A stretch of 64,000 nucleotides of DNA from Symsagittifera roscoffensis (Eukaryota > Xenacoelomorpha > Acoela > Convolutidae): assembly GCF_963678635.1 (NCBI RefSeq), contig NC_087062.1:85834890-85898889 (forward strand). Direction: 5' to 3'. The translations under genes and the position numbers were made by a program. A model generated the notes under the pieces. That model had not been told where the DNA came from and did not search any database. It worked only from the letters and a program-made list of their open reading frames with translations. Each line of letters begins with the position of its first letter. Within the stretch, counting starts at the first letter, position 1. This document shows positions 41,525 through 54,250 of this stretch, piece by piece.

Positions 41525-42532
41525 CCAATTTTTATGAACTCATTTGTTCTTCTTACCTTCTTCATAACATCGCGCATAAGATCGCGCTTAGCCATAATAA
41601 CTTATACGACCGACAATTAGCCATAAAAATTTAAATTTCGAAATGTGGGGAGTGGGGGTGGAAAAGAGCTTTTGAAAAGTGTTTTGAACGATTTTTCGAA
41701 CAAAAAAAATGAAATGAAATTGCCAATTCTGAAATATCCCTACTAGAAAACTAATGGAAGTGAGGATTCTATGAAGATTAAGATGATTTGGCAAGATGGG
41801 GGCTGGCAGAAGAGCTGATTAACGAACCGAGGGACAAAATAGCCGACACAGTTTGGAAAAAGACAATCGAAATCTTGACTCAATTGTAACAGACAAAAAA
41901 GGGCAGCGAAACGGAGAATTTCCCATAGTTTTTGTATTCAATAGAAAAACATTACGTGTGACGTTATATTTTGTTATCCAGGATAAAGTTTAAAAATAAA
42001 AGTTCTATTCTTTTGCATATTTCATCTATTTAATTTCTATATCTGACTGTAGCGCAAATTTTTTCCCAAAAATTGAAATACCTGCATGCTGTTGTTGTTG
42101 TTCAAGCCCTACTTAACTTACCATCGAGGCGAAGATTCAAAGCTTTTTTCTTGCTAAAAAAAGATACTCCTTATAGAAAAAATTATCACCTAGCATACTC
42201 TAAACTAGTTCAGAAACGTATCAGTTTAAATCATTTACTTTAGCGGTTTGACGGTCGTGGTTAATTTACAGCGGTTTGCACCGTTCAAAACTGACAAGAA
42301 AGTTCAAGCAAATCAAACCGAAAAAACACAGTACTTGCGACAAAACAGAAAAATTATGAAACAAAATTTATACAACAAATTGTTTTTGGTTTTTACATTA
42401 TTTAAAGACTAAATAAATGTGATCAAGATTAATTTGTAATTTTCACAAAAATAGTTTTTTGAAAATAATCCTACTGAGCAATAATTAATATAGCCATCAA
42501 GGTTGGTGCCTAAAGAAAAATATAATTATAAC
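41525..42532. other. Intergenic DNA
   Basis: Probably the 3' end of the Castor-like transcript followed by AT-rich DNA. No element recognised. Confidence 0.4.
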
Positions 42533-42900
42533 AAAACTGCTCGTAAACTAGCGTAGCCCTGAATGTTTCGACTAATCCTGTAACGGCTTCGAATAGTTTT
42601 TGGTAGATAAAAAATGAAAAACCTTCAATTTTGGTCAAAATCAAGAGTGAAAATTTGATTTATACAAAATTAATACGACCGATTAGCTTGCCGTCTCAAT
42701 TCAATTTGGAAAAACTTTGTAGCCTGGGATAATTTACCACGCATCAAAAAATTGTGTTAAGCTTTCAGCATCAGTATTAAAAAGTCATTTCACAGCGTCT
42801 TTAAATAAGCCAAGAACATGGCCAAACTGGCAATTTTCAGAGCCCCAAAACTTGTTAAAAACAATCGGAGACTTCCTTTGGTTGAGCTCAATTAGTCGGC
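42533..42900 (-). mobile_element. Degraded Helentron-like element (family B)
   Basis: AACAAAACTGCTCGTAAACT, GCCCTGAATGTTTCGACTA, then blocks such as CAAACTGGCAATTTTCAGAG and GAGCTCAATT in family order. The 5' terminus is missing and divergence is high. Confidence 0.45.
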
Positions 42901-43475
42901 CTCTTCATTGGGTTGAAAAACATTGGGATCTACTTAAAAATCTCGCCCACTTCAAGATAGGGGCATGGTTAAGTAGATAAAGTTAGAAAAAAATTTCGAC
43001 CAATCAGAATGCAGCAAAATTCGAATTCTCAATACAAGTTCTCTGCTAACTTTCTGTTTTTATTTATAGGGATGAAGATACATTAGTACATACCATAGGG
43101 TTTAGGGAGATTGCTAAGTAGATCAAACATTGAAATGAGGCAAGACAATTGGTCAGATCAATTCCCTACATGGCTCGAACTTTTATACCCAATCTTCGAA
43201 CTGGGCAGCCCAAAAAGTTTTGACTGAAAGAATATATTTTTGAAACTATTGAAACTACTTAAAGAAAAGAATTGTCTCAATTTTTGTGTTTTGCCATGAT
43301 ATACGAGCACTTTTGTTAGTTTATATTTTTTGTACCAAAAACACATGCGACCAATCAAAGGGCAAAGGGCGTTTGGATTATTCAGGGCTTTGGAATATAA
43401 AGAAAACATTCGCGGTGAACAAAATAAATATTGTGAACTATCTTGTTTGGCCGAATTTATACTACTTTACAATAC

Positions 43476-43479
43476 AGAC

Positions 43480-43528
<49 letters not shown>
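43476..43528. repeat. (GA)n microsatellite
   Basis: GACAGACA followed by an uninterrupted GA run. Two ORFs crossing it (Arg-Glu repeats) are artefacts. Confidence 0.95.
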
Positions 43529-43814
43529 ACTCCAATTACGCTAAATTCTGATAAAATTATGAAAATAAAAAAAAATGAGTTTTTTTTTGGAAATGAGCCA
43601 AAAAGCTTTGATGCCAGAGTGTTACCCATACCGAGAAAAAACCCATACCCTGAAAATGAATACTTTATATCTAATCTATCTTTCTGTTCAGAAATTCTTT
43701 GTGAAATTTTTAAATAAAGCAGGGATTTTCTTAAAATTCTTTATTTTTAGGCTAATTACTGATCTTGCTTCTGATCAAAAAATAGCCCAATCTAGGCTAA
43801 TTCGAGCTAGAAAA

Positions 43815-43889
43815 ATTCATCGTGCTAGGGCTCAAACTACCGCCAGATTTTTCCCGGAGGCGGTTGTGCTAACCGCTAGGCCACATGAC
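43815..43889 (-). other. tRNA-like sequence with perfect box A
   Basis: On the minus strand TGGCCTAGCGGTTAGCAC contains a box A that fits TRGYNNARNNG exactly. GTTTGAGCCC 45 nt later is box B with one mismatch, and CCGCC/GGCGG could form an anticodon stem with an oversized loop. The acceptor arms pair poorly. It is a tRNA pseudogene or the head of a tRNA-derived SINE. Confidence 0.4.
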
Positions 43890-44169
43890 CTGATAATTAA
43901 TGATAGTTTTAGAATTCTAATCCAAAGCAACCCTTGTTATAACAAGAGTCAATTTGCATTGTATTGCTACGGCTATTGTGTATAATCGAAGCATGTTTAT
44001 CTTGTTGAGTTGCGATTGAGCAGTGAACTGATTTCTGGTTATTTCTGTTCTGAAAATACAAAAAAAATTGGCTAGGTAATTTATATAACAGCCTTCATTG
44101 GGTACGGGTATACAAGTATATGTTTTTAATGGTTTAAATTATACGAGAAAGAACGATTTGTATCAATTT

Positions 44170-44420
44170 GAAACGATTTATGGGATGAATTAATCGCCGC
44201 TAATGCGTTAGCAATAGGAATTAGAATGGACTTTAACTGTCCCAAGTTAGGCAACTGAAACTTTTCAAACCTTCATAATGTTTAAAAAATTAGTTGCAGA
44301 CAATTTATTTTCGAATTTTTAGCTCTGGACAACAAGAATTTTTAGATGACTCAAAACTTCTAGTTAAAACTCGAAATTTGTCTGAAGAATAAATTAGAAC
44401 GGGCGCAATTATTTTATCTT
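44170..44420 (-). mobile_element. Degraded Helentron-like element (family B), 5' half
   Basis: TGGGATGAATTAATCGCCGC, ACTGTCCCAAGTTAGGC, TTAGCTCTGGACAACAAG and AAATTTGTCTGAAGAA follow the order of copy 1. Both termini are missing. Confidence 0.45.
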
Positions 44421-45829
44421 TTACTTAAATTTTTAAAGATTAAATTTAGATAAGCATCAAGAGCCAAAACAACGCACTGTATTCGCTAACCTTATTTTTC
44501 TGTATAAAAAATTCTTGAACCTGAGAAAACAACCACATAATTTAGTTTGATAAAAATGCATCATATGGTTGAAAACTAAAAAAAACTAAAACTGATTTAT
44601 GTTTTTGTGCGATTAGTCCTAACGAGTACTTTTTTTCCGAAAAACTTTTATTATTATTCGGAGAAAATAAGTTTCGATGTGCAAGCAAACCATTCAGAAA
44701 ATGTAAAGGTATCAAAAATCAGGAATTCCATTCAATCTACTCAGGTAAATGCAAAATAATTCGGCTGTACTTAGCTGTAATTACAATCCAGCCAAGCTCA
44801 AGGGAGAACAAGTCTTCACCTATAATTGTTTGAGCCAGCAAAAACAGGAAGTATAAAATAATGTGCTGTGAAGCAAAAAAGTGGGAAAGCAATAAAAACT
44901 CATGTTCTAATTTTTTGTTAGAATTTTTTGCCGTTTTCATAGTGTGACGAAGAAGATTTAAAGTTGAATCAAAATTGGAATTTTTTTAGTTTGCTGAAGT
45001 TATAAGTTATTAAAACTTGCACCACATTTGAATCAAAGTTTGCTAATAAAAAAGAAGCTGAATTTCTTCAAAAAAATTGAACAAGATTGTGAGCGCCGAG
45101 TACGTGCTTTAATAAACTACAAAGACTACCTTTGTCATGATGTCCTAAAAACTAACAGCTTTCTCAAGTTTCTTGTAAATGATTTTTTTAAAGTGGCTGC
45201 GAGTTTTTGCTTTTTTTAAAACATGTGCAGCTTTTAATGCTACAATTCTCTATCAGACAACGACTCCATGTTTGACTATTGGCTTCAACTGTTTCAACTT
45301 CAATTTTTAATTGTAGGCTCTTCTCGCCATGAAGTTTTGGTAACATTCTGAGCGTGTACGCAACATAGAGACCGGTAAAAAGCACGGAAATTTTAGCCGT
45401 GCAAAAAAGCACTTGTGTGCATTGTCTGCTTCTAAGATCAAAATCTTTCTCTTTTATTAGCCATCTTTTGCACAAGCAAGGCTGATCAATTCGGCCAAAA
45501 AAAAAAAAATTTTCTTTCGCGCAAAATTGTTTTCGTAAACGGTCTTAATTTGGTAAAGAATAGTAAAAGAACCCCAAGTTTTACAAGGACTGCATTTATT
45601 CGTTTTCCTTATACGTAGATCTGAGGAGCGCAAATCCTCAGATCGTTATTTTCCTCATACGTGGAACCTTATGATCGAATATCTGAGGAGCGCAAATCCA
45701 AGACAACATCGAATCCGCCAAAGCACTTGACTAAAAGAAGTTTTTTCTCACTAATCATCGAAGCAAGTCTTTTGTAAAACATGGTTGCAAATTTGCCCAT
45801 GCTTCGCGTGCACGAAACAATAAGACATA
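44421..45829. other. Intergenic DNA with one hairpin
   Basis: No gene is supported. GATCTGAGGA/TCCTCAGATC with a 7-nt loop forms a perfect 10-bp hairpin at 45618-45644. Half of it (ATCTGAGGAGCGCAAATCC) recurs at about 45680. Confidence 0.45.
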
Positions 45830-46080
45830 AGAAAAAACTATGTTCAACTTCGCTGATACTTTGCTCATAGCATCACTTTTTTCCACTTCGTGCTTCCTCT
45901 ATACACGTGGCAGAGTACCAGAATTTGATTTGGCGCAAGGATTGAATACTCATACATCGATGAATGCCTTCACAAATCTGCCTACCCAGACTCCATTGGC
46001 TGAAATATCAAGACGCCCTTCGTCGCCTTTATTGATGTTCTTGAAGCCAAAATCTCGCAAGATAACTTTCTAAATCCGGC

Positions 46081-47758
46081 TCGACTTCAGCATTAGAGCA
46101 AACTTTACTCAACATTTCTGCTGGTATGTCTCTTATATCATTATGTCTAATAGCTGGGAAGCCTTCAGCAGGACAAGACAAGCCATGCTCATCTGAGAAA
46201 GTTTTTCCACAAACACAGTGAAAAGGGATATCTTTCAGCGGCCAATTATATCGCAAGCACAATGCATCCCGAAAAACTCAGGCAAAAACCATGTTCTTCT
46301 AACGGCAACGTTGTGAGCCAGCTCAAATGCTCTTGAGTATGGAGTACTGACAAGCGCTGCAACACAACATCATTCTTTCGTTCGGCGAAAAAACATAGTT
46401 TGTTCTATTCGCTCTTCTTCTGTATTTCAGTAGATGCACGTTTCTGCCTACTTGCAACTCAGTCTTAATCAGTATCACTTGACAAAGTTTCTCAATAAGA
46501 GATTTACATAGTTTCTCGGAAGATTTGAATTTCTGAGCGGCGTCTGTTTTTAGATTGATGATAGTCAAGCCGCCCAGTCTGGCCGTAAGCTCTAGCTCAG
46601 ATCTTTCAATCTCTCTCGCTGATACTCTACCAGTGATACTCGACTTCAGCATTAGAGCAAATTTAACTCAACATTTCTGCTGGTATGTCTCTTAAATCAT
46701 TATGCCTAATAGCTGGGAAGCCTTCAGCAGGACAAGACAAGCAATGCTCATCTGAGAAAGTTCTTCCACAAACACAGTGAAAAAGGATATCTTTCAGCGG
46801 CCAATTATATCGCAAGCACAATGAATCCCGAAAGACTCAGGCAAAAACAATGTTCTTCTAACGGCAATGTTGTGAGCCATCTCAAATGCTCTTGAGTATG
46901 GAGTACTGACAAGCGGCTGCAACACAACATCATTCTTTCGTTCGGCGAAAAAACATAGTTTATTCTATTCGCTCTTCTTCTGTATTTCAGTAGATGCACG
47001 TTTCTGCCTATTTTCAACTCAGTCTTAATCAGTATCACTTGACAAAGTTTCTCTGTAAGAGATTTACATAGTTTCTCGGAAGATTTGAATTTCTGAGCGG
47101 CGACTGTTTTTGGATTGATGATAGTCAAGCCGCCTAGTCTGGCCTTAAGCTCTAGCTCAGATCTTTCAATCTCTCTCGGTGATACTCTACCAGTGATACT
47201 CGACTTCAGCATTAGAGCAAACTTAACTCAACATTTCTGCTGGTATGTCTCTTAAATCATAATGCCTAATAGCTGGGAAGCCTTCAGCAGGACAAGACAA
47301 GCCATGCTCACATGAGAAAGTTTTTCCACAAACACAGTGAAAAGGGATATCTTTCAGCGGCCAATTATATCGCAAGCACAATGAATCACGAAAAACTCAG
47401 GCAAAAACAATGTTCTTCTAACGGCAATGTTGTGAGCCAGCTCAAATGCTCTTGAGTATGGAGTACCTACAAGCGGCTGCAACACAACATCATTCTTTTG
47501 TTCGGCAAAAAAACATAGTTTATTCTATTCGCTCTTCTTCTGTATTTCAGTAGATGCACGTTTCTGCCTATTTGCAACTCAGTCTTAATCAGTATCACTT
47601 GACAAAGTTTCTCAATAAGAGATTTACATAGTTTCTCGGAAGATTTGATTTTCTGAGCGGCGTCTGTTTTTAGATTGATGATAATCAAGCCGCCCAGTCT
47701 GGCCGTAAGCTCTAGCTCAGATCTTTCAACCTCTCTCGGTGATACTCTACCAGTCAGC
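46081..47758 (-). repeat. 559/560-bp tandem triplication inside the RT pseudogene
   Basis: TCGACTTCAGCATTAGAGCA starts at 46081, 46640 and 47200. Each copy covers the same part of the RT pseudogene, from TGRVS.REIERSELEL and ARLGGL through the Cys/His-rich CVCGKTF region to VCSNAE. The copies differ at a few percent of positions by eye, mostly substitutions that open or close frames. Minus-strand ORFs of 77 to 154 codons within it are pieces of the pseudogene. Confidence 0.85.
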
Positions 47759-48347
47759 TCCGGCAAAAACTGCGTTCTGGTTTTGCTTTCGAGTTTGGTG
47801 AGATTGTCATTATTTTCATCTTGGCTTCGATCAATCACTCTCATTGGGTAATTCCAACATGGAACGAAACTATATTTAAAGGTTGAAATGGCACAGTGTG
47901 GATGCGTCTCAGGGATGTGAAACAAACTCACAAGTTCGCTTATCCATCCATCTGCCTTTTTGAGAATAAGTTGTTCAATGAGTTTTTCGCTGCCTACCGG
48001 GCATACAAATCTTTATGTCCCTCTGTTACAATCGTTTTCACATTTCCAGATAAACGCGCTCTGCACAGTCCAACTGCTCAAGTGTAACAATGAGCTATAC
48101 TTGGAAGCACTGGAGAAATACCTATCCGGTCCAAGTTTTTTCAACGCTTCCCAGCTGACTTCAGTTTTGCGAGTTTTCTACCTGCAGCAGAGTCATCGGC
48201 ATACCAAAAAAGGCTTATGAACAAGTTTGCAGCCTTTAAATGGGCATTGAACATAAACATATATGTTCAGCAAAGCAAACTGTCTGTTGAGCTCTCTAAA
48301 TGCATTGCTAGCATCAACTAGCAGTACTCCTTCAGTTTCCGGCTCAG

Positions 48348-49012
48348 TAAAAACAGACATTAGAGCTGAAGCAGCTGCCTCGCGATATGTCCGTTGGCCA
48401 TACCACAGTTGAGACGTACAAGCTGCACCGAACTGCTCAGACGAGATGGTACGAAGTATGCTCTTGGAAAATATTCATCGTGCAAGCTATCCCATGCCAA
48501 TTGGTCTGACACCTGGTTTTTGTACAAGCCAATGAGACGGGAAGTAGTTAATGCCTGCACTCCCTGAGGATTTGTTACCATAGTAGCTAGTTGTTACCGT
48601 AGGAGCTGTTCGGTGCTCTTCAAGAGATTTCATGGCCAATGCTTCACACAATGAGCAAGATTTTTCACATAAGGCTGTGCATAAGCGTCTCATTCATTAA
48701 AAACAGACGTGAGAGCTGAAGCAGCTGCCTTGCGAGACCTTCGTTGGCCAGACCACAGTTGGGACGTACCAGCTGCAACGGGCAGCTCAGACGAGATGGT
48801 AGTACGTATGCTCTTGGAAGTTATTCTTCGTGCAACGTCTCCAATGCCAATTAGTCTGGCCTATCGATTTTGTACAAAACAATGAGACAAGAAGCGGTTA
48901 ATGCCTGAACTCCCTGAGGATTTGTTACCGTGGTAGTTACTTGACAAGATGTCATGGCCAATGTTCCACACAATGAGCTAGTTTCATCACTAAATGCCGT
49001 CCATAAGCGTCT
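48348..49012 (-). repeat. 350-bp tandem duplication inside the RT pseudogene
   Basis: TAAAAACAGAC(A/G)TxAGAGCTGAAGC is at 48348 and again at 48698, followed by matching sequence to about 49012. Both copies encode the start of the RT core (ALTTSRLI/ALTASCLI, RPIG(M/I)G, the AAASAL segment). They are more diverged than the three 559-bp copies downstream. Confidence 0.75.
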
Positions 49013-49790
49013 CCAATGCAAATCCTTGTCGACGGAAGATCCTGCTGCTCCAAAAAAGTTCAGATCACACCGGCGAAAACAGTCAGAAATTCAACTATTA
49101 AACGCAATAGGATGGAATGTAGTGTCTGATAAGTCTTGCACTAGTGGTAGGATTATTGATTTGGAGAATTTACGAGATGCCGGGTGTTTTTATTTCACTG
49201 CTTCGCAAACAGATACTTTCACGGTGTACTCACGTCCAATTTGAAAAAAAATTTCATCTGTCTGATTGTCTAATTTCAGAAGCCCAGCTTTCTCCCACTG
49301 AGCACTCGTATGGCACTTTTAATTTTTTCTTTCGCCATGAGCTCAGAGAACGAGCGAGCAAGATTCTCTTCAGGAATTTTTGTTGTTCATTAGACGCAGT
49401 ATACTTTGAACAGCCGTACCTTCTTTTACAAGTTCCTTCAAATCACCACTCTTCCAAGAATTTTTCTGCGTTTGAGGCGTAGAAAACGCTTTTTGTCTTT
49501 GCTCTTTCTAGAAATTTTCTAAAGAAGAAGAGCTCGAATTAGTATAGCTGCCTTAATAGCAATGAGTTCGTTTTAAGAGTTCTTGGCAAATGCAAAAATC
49601 AGTGTGCCATTTCTTCAACAACCGTCTTTCCTTCAACACCCGAAGGAATTTGAAACAACCAAAGCACAACATTCTCATACAATGCACCACTTTCTCACAC
49701 AGTTCATCGATGGCTTCACACATTTATACACGATTGATTCCATTCCACATACAATCAGCGTACGAAGTCAAGGGTGTTTAATATTGTAAT

Positions 49791-52700
49791 TTACGACCAG
49801 GTGGTGACAGTTCTGGAGCATCTGACTTAAATATATATCTCAAATTCTGAATTAAACCGCTGTGTATATTATGATACTCGATATCAATAAGTTCAGTGGA
49901 ACGGTTCTATTGTTGTGAACACGATGTGAGGATTCTGTTATTGCCACAACTGCATTGCTTTTGTCAAACCACTCTGCTTTTGATGAGAGCCAAAACCATT
50001 TAACTCTTATGTATCATCAATTTCATCAGTGAATCAAAATTAGGACGGGAGACGTGAGTGTCTACTATTTTTCTTTATCACTCGACTTCGATTTCATCAA
50101 CAGGCCGAAACTCAAGTTGTTGTGGACCTCTTTTAGTGCAACAAAAAAATGAATAACAACATACGCTCAACAGTCACTCGCACTGACCTAAACCGGGCGG
50201 CGATCTCGACCCCCGTTCCTATGCCTGCCTTTACTTCAGCCCAGCAGACTCGCCTGCCTCGACTATGGTGAGAGGACCACCATAACGTGCTGCAGAGGAG
50301 GTGATGGTGTGGGTCGAGAAGGTTGATCAAGTATTCAAGTAAAGATTTAAATAATTGGAATCAAATGTGCAGAAACATGAATTCTAACCATAACCATCAA
50401 TAAAGTTACACAAGGCACTTGCTTTATGATCACTTATGATAAAAAAAAATTGGGTTTTTTCATTTTTGTTGCGCCAAATTCCTTGCTTGAAGTCGATATT
50501 GTTTATTTGAACAATTTTCTGGGACCCAGATATTCAAATCACTTCCTTGCACGGTTAATCCACATCTTTAAATAGATCATAAAAATAAATATCCTCAGTT
50601 GTCTTCAGCGAGATGAGTTTGAATACAGAAAAAAAACTGTCCAAAATCAAATAAAGAGAGCTTTCCAGGGAAGGGGGCAGTGAAGCATGTCAACCTAGTC
50701 AACAAATTAAACCAAGGCAGCATAGTTCTCATCCGAAAAAAAATCTTCCAATTTTCAGTGCCAGATCTTAAAATTCTTCATTTCTTAACTAAGTTGATTC
50801 TCAGATCTGAAAACTTTATTTCAGATTTTGATTAGAATTTGAAAATTTCAGATCTGAAATAGAAAATTTCAGATCTGAAATAAATCAGAAATACACAACT
50901 ATGTTTAATTTAGCTAGCAGTAAAAAAAATTTCGAATATTCTCACAAACAGTTTTTTTAAAACTAATTTTCTTGTTCAACTGTGTTAAGAAGTGTTCAAA
51001 AACTGTTAAAAGACCTATCAAATTTTTGATTTTTATGCGCTACTTATCCGTTTCCGAAGTTAATCTCATGCTTGAGGAAACATTTTCTCGCAGTTTCGCA
51101 TTTGAGTTTTTGCTGAGAAACTGCTAGTAGCTAGCAGAAGTCGTCAAATAATAAACTATCAAAATGAGAAAAATAGTGTCAGAATCATTGATTTTTCCGA
51201 TTTGAAATATCAAAAAAAAAAAAAATTCAGATGTAAATTGATATCAGAAACAACCCATTCCAAGTATCCAAGCGTTTTTCAGACCTGATCTAGAACATTT
51301 AGTAGGTACGGGTTGTTTTTTAAACAAGTATTTTTTTTGTTTGTGGCAATAGATTCATCTTTTTATCACTACAGTTTCATCTAAGTTTTTGTTTTTCTCG
51401 CTAAACTTTCATCTATATTTAGGATTACGGGGTCAACGTGTATAGTTTAGATTTTCTTCGCAACCCAGCGACAAAGCTGGACGGAGCCGTACAACAGTGC
51501 CGAAGTACAACTGAACCAAAATCCAAATGTTGCTCAACAATGTCCAAAATTGCTTTAAATGTGTTTTTGATCATCTCAAATAACTGGCAAGTCAGCAAAT
51601 TCAAATTGACAGAAATTTGAAAGTCCAAAATTGTCGTTTTATTGATCGTGCGTGTTAAACAAACAAAACACTTCCCAAGTGCGGCGTCATTAATTTTTCT
51701 GATCAATCAATGAACTCAGCAAAATTGTTGAAATTTTTTCTCTGTTTCGCTCCAAAACTGAAGCATTCAAACAAACTGAATTTTTCATAGTTCTAAAAAT
51801 CACTTGCTGAGGTGGCATATTTTTTATTGTTGTTAAATTTGTTACCATGATCACTTTTAAAAATTAAAAAATTAAATTAGATTAAGAAACAGACTTTGAT
51901 GTTTATTGTGATTTGTTTTGAAGTTAATAGATAAAAAAATTTCCCGGGTCACATGCACTAAACGGCCAAAATTCAATATTTCTATAATTTGAGCTGAAAG
52001 TTATGCCGTCGAATCTCATTGGCCCAATTAAACTCGAGCAAGACGGTCAGGTGTTTCAGTCAACGTTTCCAGCAGATGAAAACTTTAGCCGAACTTAATG
52101 AAACTTAATCAAATAACAAAACAAAATTCACGTCAATTGTAAAACTTTGCCTAGACAAGAAAAGTTTTGTGAAATGGTTTCAACAGAACAAAATTTCTTA
52201 GGTTTTGGTAATTTCGGCTAGCAATTTTATCTGATTGAAGTTTTAGTTGAAGTACCATACGCGTTGTTGAATTAGCCAATCAGATTCAACCACATAAATT
52301 TTAGTTCTATGTAGAAATACTAAACTTGGGCCGTTTAGTGCATAAGACCCGTTTTCGCTGATATGCAAATCGACGTAAAAAATAATCTCTATATGAAATC
52401 TCCTTCACAAATAAATTATTTTGTAAATCAAGTTTCTTCTAATGATGGAGCATTGTTTTTGTTTAGTAGAGTAGGAAATTACGGTGTGCGTTTCATGTTA
52501 CAACCTGGTTTGCCTAAAAGATGTTTCCTGCAAAGGTGAATTCAAAGAACTCTAAAAAATATTTTTAACTTATAAACAACACTTGATTACGAAATAGCTG
52601 TAAATCTTTTTAATTTCACCCAATACGAGGATTGTTGGTTAAGAAAATAGTAGCATGTTCCCCCGAAAATAATTTCAATCTCCGAAACATAATTACAATT

Positions 52701-53124
52701 AAAATTGTTCTATTTTTTTTTGGATTGCTGAACGTTTGACACATTTCCCAAAATTTTGAATACCTGTTCTTTTTGATGCTTATGATTTGTTTTTGAAAAT
52801 TCGTGCTAGTTAGAGAGATAGTTTTGATCGAAGCAAGGACTTTACTGGAAGTTTTCTCTAATTTGTTTATAGCTTAGTTGGGGTGATACTTGTCAAAGCT
52901 GCAAATTTTAGCTTTGCTCCGACTTTCAAAGAAAATTACGGAATATATATTCTTTGTTCAAATCAATCAAGTGTTTTTGAACAAATCAATTTAAGGGACC
53001 GAAATAATATTTGAATCAAAGTTTTTTTGTCTCCAATAAATATTGCAAAAATTTTTATTTACAAGATAGCAGAATTGTAAAAGAGGATTTCGTTGGCCTT
53101 CTAACCTATGTTATTAGAAAACTA
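49791..53124. other. Intergenic DNA, no gene seen
   Basis: A GC-richer island at 50150-50330 contains only short ORFs on either strand (a 41-codon plus-strand frame from 50149 and a 65-codon minus-strand frame) with no recognisable family. The palindrome TTCAGATCTGAA is repeated around 50800-50885. The rest is AT-rich and anonymous. Confidence 0.4.
50800..50885. repeat. Palindromic TTCAGATCTGAA repeats
   Basis: TTCAGATCTGAAAT occurs twice intact and the related TCAGATCTGA and TTTCAGATTTTGA are adjacent, about 20-25 bp apart. Confidence 0.6.
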
Positions 53125-54250
53125 AACAAGACTGCTCGTATCAGGGCGAAGCCCTGAATGTTCCGACTGCCTATTAAGGTTTATGGAGCGGTAATAACAT
53201 TAAAAAATTAAAAGTAATAAACCAAAATGATGTTTTTTTTTCTAAGATTTGAAATTTTTTATGAAAATCATCCCCACACACACCATTTTAAGTACAAAAG
53301 GATAGATTTCGCTACTTGTAACAAATCAATTATGGCAAATAAGCTTCGGTAAACCCTTTTGGAACGATTTCTAAGACGGATTAACTCTCCGCTTACGCAT
53401 TAATAGCGCGAAATATATCGCGCGTTAATTTTCCAAAATTAGCCAAAATGACAACCTTTAAACCCCCATAACTTTACGAAAAATGATCACAGATGAAATT
53501 TTTTTTCAAATTTGAGCTCAGGACAACAATAGTTTGTGAATGATAAAAAAAATTCCGTCAACGTGGCTAGACAAAAAGTCGAAATTTGTCTGAAGAAAAA
53601 AAAACCCACCCCGAGCACAAATATTCCGTTACTTTATGCAATGGGACGGAAAACTGTTCTTCCATTCCAATCCTGCTCCTGATGCAGTATTCCTGAGATG
53701 GCTACTTTTAATGCGTCTGTGTCAGGAACATACATGCCAAGAACATACATGTCTGTGTCAAGAACCTCATCGAGCCGATCAATTTGGTCTTCCAGGGTAG
53801 GTCTTGCTATGACCACGTCATCCACATAACACATCACGAGGTTCCTGTACTTCTTCGTCACTCTGGTCAAAGCCTGAGCCATCAATCTTTGAAAAATGAC
53901 CGTTGTGTTGCATAAGCCGAATGGCAACCTCTTCCACTGTTACAATCCCAATTCACATGCGAACCCGGTCTTTTCTCTGTCCTTCTTCCGCAGAGGGACC
54001 TAGTTTCGAGAGGTTTTTGTCTTTCCGCGGTATCGGGTACGCATCTTTTATTGTCACTGCGTTCAAGTAACGAAAATCGCAACAGAACCTAAGCTGGCCC
54101 CCTTTCTTTTTTGCCATGACTACCCCGCTAAATGATAAAAAAAAAATTCCGTCAAAGATGGCTAGACAAAAAGTCGAAATTTGTCTGAAGAAAAAAAAAC
54201 CCACCCCTAGCACAAATATTCCGTTACTTTCGTATCGAAAGTTGAAACAG
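53125..54250 (-). mobile_element. Helentron-like element (family B) carrying a gypsy RT fragment
   Basis: 53125-53635 is a normal minus-oriented family B copy up to the ACCCCGAGCACAAATATTCC block. In place of its 5' tip comes a ~490-bp gypsy RT fragment. After it (about 54131-54250) the last ~110 bp of the family B sequence appear again, this time with the proper 5' tip. Both flanking copies carry the same private variant GGCTAGACAAAAAGTC (others have GGCTAGTTAAAAAGTC), so the RT fragment is bracketed by a direct repeat of element sequence. This suggests capture or an insertion with local duplication. Confidence 0.6.
53634..54125 (-). pseudogene. Ty3/gypsy reverse transcriptase fragment with internal deletions
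   Basis: On the minus strand: GVVMAKKKGGQLRFCCDFRY, LNAVTIKDAYPIPR and LSKLG (RT fingers/palm). A jump in frame follows, to VPLRKKDREKTGFACELGL with a TAA shortly after, then LPFGLCNTTVIFQRLMAQAL and the catalytic CYVDDVV motif. After LDEV the sequence passes directly to DTDALKVAISGILHQEQDW, the start of RNase H. About 17 codons before VPLRKK, including the first palm aspartate motif, and a longer stretch after LDEV are missing. It belongs to a gypsy lineage different from the intronic element. Confidence 0.8.

Larger units (their letters stand above)
45830..49790 (-). pseudogene. Decayed retroelement reverse transcriptase gene
   Basis: Read on the minus strand, scattered frames from 49790 down to 45830 follow one protein in order. 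An N-terminal region comes first (IPSGVEGKTVVEEM, then GLLKLDN, KHPASRKFSKS, FHPIAFNS, WRRLWTAF). The RT core follows (NPGVRPIG-like, VARRI(F/T)SKS, AA.TSQLW, GQR..R.AAASAL, VDASNAFRELNRQFAL), then TARLGGL.IIN, WLTTLPLEEH.F, LRYNWPLKDIPFHCVCGKTF, SCPAEGF, RHNDIRDIPAEML, VCSNAEVEP, and the end (AFIDV, VFNPCAKSN). From memory this RT-like family is common in cnidarian and sponge genomes; I cannot name its clade. Many stops and frameshifts show it is dead. Confidence 0.7.

Noticed and set aside
43286-43717. ORFs with long Arg-Glu repeats
   Set aside because: They are translations of a (GA)n microsatellite.
43815-43889. Functional tRNA gene on the minus strand
   Set aside because: Acceptor and T arms do not pair and the anticodon loop would be oversized; retained only as tRNA-like.
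48954-49244. Plus-strand 96-codon ORF
   Set aside because: Antisense shadow of the RT pseudogene, whose minus-strand frames match a known protein order.
49583-49789. Plus-strand ORFs of 63-68 codons
   Set aside because: Antisense to the N-terminal part of the minus-strand RT pseudogene.
50133-50330. GC-richer 65-codon minus-strand ORF
   Set aside because: No homology recognised; both strands are open only because AT-rich stops are rarer there.
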